Source: Bradyrhizobiaceae bacterium (GTDB taxonomy: Bacteria > Pseudomonadota > Alphaproteobacteria > Rhizobiales > Xanthobacteraceae). Taken from it: a DNA stretch of 6,233 bases. A program made the position numbers and the translations under genes. Location: positions 1-6,233 of the forward strand of contig JAEULX010000073.1 of NCBI GenBank assembly GCA_016793685.1, given 5' to 3'. The notes beneath the pieces were generated by a model. It had not been told where the DNA came from. It ran no database searches and saw only the letters and a program-made list of their open reading frames with translations. Below, piece after piece: positions 1-4,287 of this stretch (position 1 is its first letter; each line of letters starts with the position of its first letter).

Positions 1-33
1 GACGGCCCCCGCTGGCCGGCGCGAAAAAAAGGC

Positions 34-453
34 ATGCTGACCAACCGCCGCGCGGTGCGCATCGAATGGGGCGATTGCGATCCCGCGGGAATTGTCTTCT
101 ATCCGCGCTATTTCGCCATGTTCGACACCAGCACCACGGCCTTGTTCGAGCGCGCCCTCGGCATGACCAAGTTCGAATTTTTGCGCGCTTATGACATTGT
201 CGGCTATCCGATGGTCGATACGCGGGCACGGTTTCTCGAGGCGAGCCGGTTCGGCGACGAGACGGTGATCGAGACGACTGTCGCCGAAATCAAGCGGTCG
301 AGCTTCAAGATTATTCATCGCCTGTTGCGGCATGAGGAACTCGCCATCGAGGGGTTCGAGACGCGGGTATGGGCGGGCCGCGACCCCAACAATCCGGAGA
401 AGCTGAAGTCGAAACCGATCCCGGCCGAGGTGATCGCACGCCTGCGTGGTTAG
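34..453 (+). CDS. Acyl-CoA thioesterase, 4-hydroxybenzoyl-CoA thioesterase-like (hotdog fold)
   Basis: Predicted cytoplasmic thioesterase of 139 aa that hydrolyses an aryl-CoA to the free acid and CoA. The decisive motif is GDCDPAGIVFYPRYF at residues 13-27. As I recall, it matches the active-site segment of the Pseudomonas 4-hydroxybenzoyl-CoA thioesterase (about 141 aa, catalytic Asp17); the equivalent residue here is Asp16. The match continues through IVGYPMV (55-61) and the KRSSFKIIHRL strand (88-98), so the whole single hotdog domain is present. No signal peptide or membrane segment is seen. The exact substrate is not readable: 4-hydroxybenzoyl-, 3-hydroxybenzoyl-, gentisyl- or aminobenzoyl-CoA are all plausible. 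The ATG at 34 follows an A-rich stretch ending in AAAGG only 1-5 bases away, a poor ribosome binding site, and the frame stays open to the left window edge, so the true start could lie further upstream. The gene may belong to an operon entering from the left. It converges with the MarR gene. Confidence 0.9.
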   Translation: MLTNRRAVRIEWGDCDPAGIVFYPRYFAMFDTSTTALFERALGMTKFEFLRAYDIVGYPMVDTRARFLEASRFGDETVIETTVAEIKRSSFKIIHRLLRHEELAIEGFETRVWAGRDPNNPEKLKSKPIPAEVIARLRG

Positions 454-461
454 GGTATCTT

Positions 462-506
462 TCCGGCGGAGCAGTTTGCCGGAGCCCGATCCGTGGCGGG
501 GATCGG
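462..506. terminator. Tandem hairpins between convergent genes (weak terminator candidate)
   Basis: The gap between the thioesterase stop and the MarR stop contains two adjacent inverted repeats. The first has a 6-bp stem, TCCGGC at 462-467 with GCCGGA at 478-483. The second has a 7-bp stem, CCGATCC at 486-492 with GGATCGG at 500-506, and a 7-base loop. Their place between convergent stop codons fits a bidirectional transcription end. Neither has a T-run after it, so classical intrinsic termination is not shown; they could equally be mRNA 3'-end protecting structures or chance in GC-rich DNA. Confidence 0.35.
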
Positions 507-535
507 TTCGCGGCACAGAATGCGGCTTTAAGGAG

Positions 536-1069
536 TTACCGGGAGCGGCGCCCCGATGGCTTTTCGTTCGCACGATCGCTGGACAGTTCCACTTCGATCC
601 GCCGCAATATGGAGAGAAAATGCGCGCGGTCGCGGCGGCCGATGATGCGGTCGAGATTGCGATCGTGGGAGATGGCGCAGGCGGCCAGCTGTTTGAGCAT
701 GCGCTGGCCCGCGGCTGTGAGGGCGAGCTGATAGGTGCGGCGGTCGTCCGGCGTTCGCGAACGGCGAACAAGGCCCCGCTTCACCAGATCGTTGAGAACC
801 GGCGTCAGGGTCGACTTGTCGCGGCCGTTGGCGAGGCTGAGCGCCGTCTGGCTGATACCCGGATTGCGGCCGATCAGCATCAAGGTCGCGAACCGGCCGG
901 GCTTCAGGTTCACGTCATGCGCAAGCCGGGCGAAGGCCTGGAACGAGGCGGATTGCGCCATCCGCAGGCGGAAGCCGACCCAGTCTTCCAGCGGGCCATA
1001 GTCGATCGCGTTCGCGGCCTGCGCGGTTCGTTTGACCGGTTTCGGCTTTCGGGGCACTGCAATCTCCAT
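536..1069 (-). CDS. MarR-family winged helix-turn-helix transcriptional regulator
   Basis: Predicted DNA-binding repressor of 177 aa, probably a homodimer responding to a small aromatic ligand or its CoA ester. The MarR core is clear. A helical dimerisation region (about residues 28-55) leads into the helix-turn-helix with ISQTALSLANGRDKSTLTPV at 72-91, then VLNDLVKRGLVRRS. The wing carries the family-typical TPDDRRTYQLALTAAG (106-121) with the DxR signature, followed by C-terminal dimerisation helices (about 123-163). The N-terminus is basic and probably disordered. I chose the ATG at 1069. An in-frame ATG lies at 1084 and a TTG at 1165 would add 32 residues, but those residues do not look like MarR sequence. 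None of these starts has a convincing ribosome binding site at normal spacing. The gene is divergent from the TRAP/oxidoreductase operon and convergent with the thioesterase, so control of the operon, and probably of itself, from the shared intergenic region is the natural inference. MarR proteins beside aryl-CoA genes (CouR, BadR) set the precedent. Confidence 0.92.
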   Translation of the reverse strand: MEIAVPRKPKPVKRTAQAANAIDYGPLEDWVGFRLRMAQSASFQAFARLAHDVNLKPGRFATLMLIGRNPGISQTALSLANGRDKSTLTPVLNDLVKRGLVRRSRTPDDRRTYQLALTAAGQRMLKQLAACAISHDRNLDRIIGRRDRAHFLSILRRIEVELSSDRANEKPSGRRSR

Positions 1070-1145
1070 TCGTTGGACGAGCATCACGCACTGCGCGGCC
1101 GACGCGCACGCCCAAGTTTCGGCCGTCCTTCTTCGCGCGCCGCGG

Positions 1146-1158
1146 TAAAAAAGTTTTA
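1146..1158. promoter_or_regulatory. AT-rich island with short inverted repeat upstream of marR
   Basis: A distinctly AT-rich stretch in an otherwise GC-rich region contains TAAAA-AAG-TTTTA, a 5-bp inverted repeat with a 3-base spacer. On the minus strand a TTGGCA hexamer (1160-1165) resembling a -35 element lies just upstream, but I see no good -10 at 16-18 bp from it. The island may be part of the marR promoter or a second regulator site. Evidence is weak and based on composition and position only. Confidence 0.25.
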
Positions 1159-1216
1159 TTGCCAACCTTCCGCTTTACAAGCCCTCCCGTTTGAGGCTGA
1201 ATTACCCGAAAATCAA

Positions 1217-1241
1217 CGATCCGCATCGCCAATGCGGATCG
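1217..1241. promoter_or_regulatory. Perfect 10-5-10 inverted repeat, candidate MarR operator of the dctPQM operon
   Basis: CGATCCGCAT (1217-1226) and its exact reverse complement ATGCGGATCG (1232-1241) are separated by the 5-base spacer CGCCA. The 25-bp site lies in the divergent marR-dctP gap, 15 bases before the dctP ribosome binding site. A GATAAT hexamer at 1241-1246 could be a -10 element; if so, the repeat would cover the region between the -35 and -10 boxes, and a bound dimer would block polymerase. No good -35 is visible, so the promoter placement is tentative. Symmetry, size and position fit an operator for a dimeric winged-helix protein. An RNA hairpin in the leader is the main alternative, but there is no T-run to make it a terminator. 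Confidence 0.6.
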
Positions 1242-1256
1242 ATAATACGATACCTT

Positions 1257-1263
1257 AGGGAGG
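1257..1263 (+). promoter_or_regulatory. Strong Shine-Dalgarno site that fixes the dctP start
   Basis: AGGGAGG lies 5 bases before the ATG at 1269. It decides the start against an in-frame ATG at 1191, which would place the inverted repeat inside the coding region and put 26 extra residues before the signal peptide. Confidence 0.85.
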
Positions 1264-1268
1264 TTCCG

Positions 1269-2318
1269 ATGCAATCGCGACTTTGCGGAGTGCGTATCCG
1301 CGTGTTTGCGGCCGCCGCCGGGCTAGCCCTGACGGCCGCGCTTGCTTCAGCGGCGGCGGCGCAAGACAAGACCTTTGACCTGAAGATCTCGCACTGGGTT
1401 CCGCCGACGCATCCGTTGCAGAAGTCGCTCGAAGAGTGGGGCGCCTCCGTCGAAAAAGCCTCGGGCGGCACCATCAAGTCCAAGGTCTTTCCCTCGCAGC
1501 AGCTCGGCAAGGCGTTCGACCATTACGACATGGCGCGCGACGGCATCGCCGATCTCACTTACATCAACACGGGCTACCAGCCCGGCCGCTTTCCCATCGT
1601 CGGCGCCGGCGAATTGCCGTTTCTGATGGCGAATGGCGTGGGCGGCACCCAGGCCTTCGATGCGTGGTACCGCAAATACGCCGGCAAGGAGATGAACGAC
1701 GTCAAGTTCTGTCTGGCGTTCGTCCACGACCCCGGCTCGTTCCACTCGCGCACCAAGAAGATCGTGGCGCCCGAGGACATCAAGGGCATGAAGATTCGAC
1801 CGGCCCAGGCGACCATCGCGAGCTTCGTCACCCAGCTCGGGGGCACCAACGTCCAGGCGGGCGCTCCGGAAGTTCGCGACGTGATCGAAAAGGGCGTCGC
1901 CGACGCGGTGACGTTCCCGTGGGGTTCGATCCCGCTGTTCGGAATCGACAAGGTCGTGAAATACCATATGGACGCGCCGCTTTACGTGTCGAACTTCGCT
2001 CTTGTCTTCAACAAGGACAAATATGACCAGATGTCGCCGGCCCAGAAAAAGGTGATCGACGATCATTGCACCAATGAATGGGCGATGCGCATCGCCAAGC
2101 CGTGGGCCGAGTTCGAGCACGCCGGCATCGCCAAGCTGAAGGCCGAGCCGGGCCACGACGTCTACCCGATCACCGCCGAGCAGCTAGCTCAGTGGAAAAA
2201 GGCCGCCGAACCGCTGGAGAAGGCGTGGGCGGACAATGTACGCAAGACCGGCGTCGATCCCGCGGCCGCGATGAAGGAGCTCCGGGACGCGCTCGAGAAG
2301 GCCAACGCCGCCTACTGA
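1269..2318 (+). CDS. dctP: TRAP transporter periplasmic solute-binding protein, DctP family
   Basis: Secreted high-affinity binding protein of 349 aa that captures an organic acid in the periplasm and delivers it to the DctQ/DctM membrane complex; transport is driven by an ion gradient, not ATP. A Sec signal peptide is plain: basic MQSRLCGVRIR, then an Ala/Leu core (about 13-28) and a likely cut after Ala31. The mature protein begins QDKTFDLKISHWVPPTHPL, the usual first strand and loop. Family features include FPSQQLG (74-80), DGIADLTYI (91-99), and the GMKIRPAQ segment (173-180), whose Arg177 corresponds to the conserved carboxylate-clamping arginine. The segment APEVRDVIEKGVADAV (199-214) is also typical. 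Length is normal for the family. The ligand cannot be read from sequence. The neighbouring aryl-CoA thioesterase and IorA-type enzyme suggest an aromatic or 2-oxo acid; the TarPQM system of Rhodopseudomonas palustris (p-coumarate and relatives) is a precedent. It is the first gene of the operon, with the candidate operator directly upstream. Confidence 0.95.
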   Translation: MQSRLCGVRIRVFAAAAGLALTAALASAAAAQDKTFDLKISHWVPPTHPLQKSLEEWGASVEKASGGTIKSKVFPSQQLGKAFDHYDMARDGIADLTYINTGYQPGRFPIVGAGELPFLMANGVGGTQAFDAWYRKYAGKEMNDVKFCLAFVHDPGSFHSRTKKIVAPEDIKGMKIRPAQATIASFVTQLGGTNVQAGAPEVRDVIEKGVADAVTFPWGSIPLFGIDKVVKYHMDAPLYVSNFALVFNKDKYDQMSPAQKKVIDDHCTNEWAMRIAKPWAEFEHAGIAKLKAEPGHDVYPITAEQLAQWKKAAEPLEKAWADNVRKTGVDPAAAMKELRDALEKANAAY

Positions 2319-2327
2319 TCTGCCAGC

Positions 2328-2353
2328 CGCGCCGGACACTGCGCTCCGGCGCG
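2328..2353 (+). other. Intercistronic stem-loop 1 downstream of dctP
   Basis: CGCGCCGGA (2328-2336) pairs perfectly with TCCGGCGCG (2345-2353), giving a 9-bp GC-rich stem with an 8-base loop, starting 9 bases after the dctP stop. No T-run follows, so it is unlikely to be a full terminator. It could protect the dctP mRNA 3' end or partly attenuate transcription, which would give more binding protein than membrane subunits. Confidence 0.55.
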
Positions 2354-2379
2354 TCCGCCGGCCGGCCGAAGGACGGGTC

Positions 2380-2403
2380 CCGCTGATGAGGGGCATTCAG
2401 CGG
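2380..2403 (+). other. Intercistronic stem-loop 2 upstream of dctQ
   Basis: CCGCTGA (2380-2386) and TCAGCGG (2397-2403) form a perfect 7-bp inverted repeat with a 10-base loop. It is the second hairpin in the 123-bp dctP-dctQ gap and ends 38 bases before the dctQ start. No T-run follows. It may act with stem-loop 1 in setting relative expression; chance pairing in GC-rich sequence is possible. Confidence 0.35.
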
Positions 2404-2441
2404 ACAGCCCCCGACAAGCCTTACCGCGAACGGACGGCGCC

Positions 2442-2954
2442 ATGCAGCGCAATTACATGGACCGTTTCATCGACGGCATCGAGCTGATCGCCGCGGCATT
2501 CGTCGGCATCGTCGCGATCGACATCTTCGTGTCGGTGCTGCTGCGCTACTTCTTCGCCGTGTCGATCCCCGACAGCTACGATTTCGGGCGCCTGCTTCTC
2601 GGCATTTTGATTTTCTGGGGGATCGCCGCAACCTCCTATCGCGGCACCCACATCACCGTCGATCTCGTCTGGGCCAACGCCGCGCCGCGCTGGCAGCGCG
2701 CGATCGACGTGTTTGCCACGCTCGTCCTGCTCTTCGTCGTCGCCGTGCAGACCTACACCTTGTTCGACAAGGTGGTCAGCACCTACCACGCTAACGTGTC
2801 GACCTACGATCTGCGGATTCCGACCTGGCCGTTCTTTGCCGTCGCCTGGCTTGGCGACGTGTGCGCCGTGCTGCTGATAGCGGTGCGCACCTATCGACTG
2901 ATCTTCCATCCGGAATTGATGCCGCAATACCGGATCAAACCGCCCGACGAGTGA
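2442..2954 (+). CDS. dctQ: TRAP transporter small membrane subunit, DctQ family
   Basis: Inner-membrane protein of 170 aa that partners DctM in the TRAP permease. Four hydrophobic segments can be seen at about residues 13-36, 47-66, 86-107 and 130-153, the normal DctQ topology and length. The family's central signature is recognisable between helices 2 and 3: DFGRLLLGILIFWGIAATSYRGTHITVDLVW (split here as 47-60 and 61-77), where the R-G-x-H-I-x-V-D stretch (67-74) is the typical conserved core. The start ATG at 2442 has only a weak GGACGG upstream; an in-frame ATG at 2457 would drop five residues and is a reasonable alternative. Weak initiation plus the hairpins before it fit lower expression than dctP. 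The stop is 4 bases before dctM, so the two are probably translationally coupled. Confidence 0.93.
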   Translation: MQRNYMDRFIDGIELIAAAFVGIVAIDIFVSVLLRYFFAVSIPDSYDFGRLLLGILIFWGIAATSYRGTHITVDLVWANAAPRWQRAIDVFATLVLLFVVAVQTYTLFDKVVSTYHANVSTYDLRIPTWPFFAVAWLGDVCAVLLIAVRTYRLIFHPELMPQYRIKPPDE

Positions 2955-2958
2955 CGAG

Positions 2959-4257
2959 ATGAGCAGCGATGCCGTAACGGTCGTCGGATTCGTTCTGCTG
3001 TTCGCGCTGATCCTGTTGCGGGTGCCGATCGGCATGGCGATGGGCCTGGTCGGGGTCGGCGGCTTTGCCTACCTCAGCGGCGGCGGACCGGCGCTGAAAA
3101 TCGTCGGCCATACCTCGATGCGGACGGTGACCGATTTCAGCTTCGCCATCGTGCCGCTGTTCCTGTTGATGGGATCGTTCGCGACGACGTCGGGAATGAG
3201 CCGCGAGCTGTTTCGTGCCGGCAACGCCTTTCTCGGCCATCTGCGCGGCGGCCTTGGCATCGCGACCATTGCCGCCTGCGGCGGGTTCGCCGCGATCTGC
3301 GGTTCGTCGGTCGCCACCGCCGCCACCTTTTCCCGCGTCGCCTATCCGGAGATGCGCGCCTACGGCTATCCGCAATCGTTCGCCACCGGCGTGATCGCCG
3401 CGGGTGGCACGCTGGGCATCATGATACCGCCCTCGACCGTGTTCGCCGTATACGGGCTGATCACCGATCAGGACATCGGCAAGCTGTTCATCGCCGGCGT
3501 CATGCCCGGCATTCTCGCGATGTGCATGTACATGCTGACCATCACGGTCATCGGCATGGTGCGGCCGAACTTCCTGCCGCCGGGAAAAAGCGTGACGTGG
3601 AAGGAGCGGGCCGAGAGCCTGCGCGAGATCTGGGCGACCCTGCTTTTGTTCGCGTTCGTGATCGGCGGCATCTATGGCGGCCTTTTCACCGCGACCGAAG
3701 CCGCCGGCATGGGCGCAGCCGGCGCATTCATCATCGGGGTCGTCCGCGGCCGGCTGTCCCGCAAGGATATTCGCCGCTCGCTCCTCGACACCACCCGCGT
3801 CACCGCCGCCATATTCACGATCCTGATCGGCGCGATCCTGTTCGGCTACTTCCTCACCATCACCCAGACGCCGCAGAAGGTGACGGAATTCCTCACCAAT
3901 CTCGGGATCGGCCGCTACGGGGTGCTCGCCCTCATCATGCTGATGTATCTGGTGCTTGGATGCCTCATGGACGCACTCGCCATGATCATCCTCACCGTGC
4001 CGATCATCTTTCCCGTGATCAAGGAGCTCGGCTTCGACCCGATCTGGTTCGGCGTGATCATCGTGATGACCGTCGAACTCGGCCTCATCCACCCGCCGGT
4101 CGGCATGAACATCTTCGTGATCAAGAGCGTGGTGGAGGACGTGAAAATCTCCACGGTGTTCTACGGCGTGCTGCCGTTCATCGTCACCGACATCCTGCGG
4201 CTCGTGCTCCTGATCGCATTTCCCATTATTGCGTTATGGCTGCCGTCGCGTATGTAG
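2959..4257 (+). CDS. dctM: TRAP transporter large permease subunit, DctM family
   Basis: Polytopic inner-membrane protein of 432 aa that forms the transport pathway of the TRAP system and couples solute uptake to an ion gradient (sodium in characterised members). Length is typical. Family motifs appear in order: RVPIGMAMGL (21-30), GGFAAICGSSVATAATF (108-124), the re-entrant-loop motif GTLGIMIPPST (150-160), GGLFTATEAAGMGAAGA (240-256), and the second repeat's IHPPVGMNIFVIK (377-389). These are the two inverted-repeat halves of the ion transporter superfamily fold. At least ten hydrophobic segments can be picked out by eye. The ATG at 2959 follows dctQ by 4 bases with only a GAG before it, so translation probably relies on coupling. 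Nothing is truncated or frameshifted. Thirty bases separate the stop from the oxidoreductase start, supporting one transcript. Confidence 0.95.
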   Translation: MSSDAVTVVGFVLLFALILLRVPIGMAMGLVGVGGFAYLSGGGPALKIVGHTSMRTVTDFSFAIVPLFLLMGSFATTSGMSRELFRAGNAFLGHLRGGLGIATIAACGGFAAICGSSVATAATFSRVAYPEMRAYGYPQSFATGVIAAGGTLGIMIPPSTVFAVYGLITDQDIGKLFIAGVMPGILAMCMYMLTITVIGMVRPNFLPPGKSVTWKERAESLREIWATLLLFAFVIGGIYGGLFTATEAAGMGAAGAFIIGVVRGRLSRKDIRRSLLDTTRVTAAIFTILIGAILFGYFLTITQTPQKVTEFLTNLGIGRYGVLALIMLMYLVLGCLMDALAMIILTVPIIFPVIKELGFDPIWFGVIIVMTVELGLIHPPVGMNIFVIKSVVEDVKISTVFYGVLPFIVTDILRLVLLIAFPIIALWLPSRM

Positions 4258-4287
4258 ATTGTTGGAGGGCAAACCGTCAGGACCGCC

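Noticed and set aside
2..40. Possible 3' end of an upstream gene (frame ending ...REKKAC, stop TGA at 38-40) overlapping the thioesterase start by 7 bases
   Set aside because: Only 12 codons are visible and they cannot be assigned to any family; the overlap geometry is suggestive of an operon but not evidence by itself.
530..535. AAGGAG, a perfect Shine-Dalgarno-like hexamer on the plus strand
   Set aside because: No start codon lies at usable distance (the next ATG is 20 bases on, at 556), and the sequence adjoins the 3' end of the minus-strand marR gene.
446..1258. A 270-codon plus-strand open frame opposite marR
   Set aside because: The minus strand encodes a complete MarR winged helix with its wing signature. 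The plus frame has no domain and would run through the inverted repeat and the marR promoter region.
1191..1268. N-terminal extension of dctP from the ATG at 1191
   Set aside because: It would bury the signal peptide behind 26 residues and run through the inverted repeat; the ATG at 1269 has an excellent ribosome binding site and an immediate Sec signal.
2935..4092. A 385-codon minus-strand open frame opposite dctM
   Set aside because: The translation is almost entirely His/Asp/Glu/Arg-rich, the expected reverse complement of a hydrophobic membrane protein, and matches no family.
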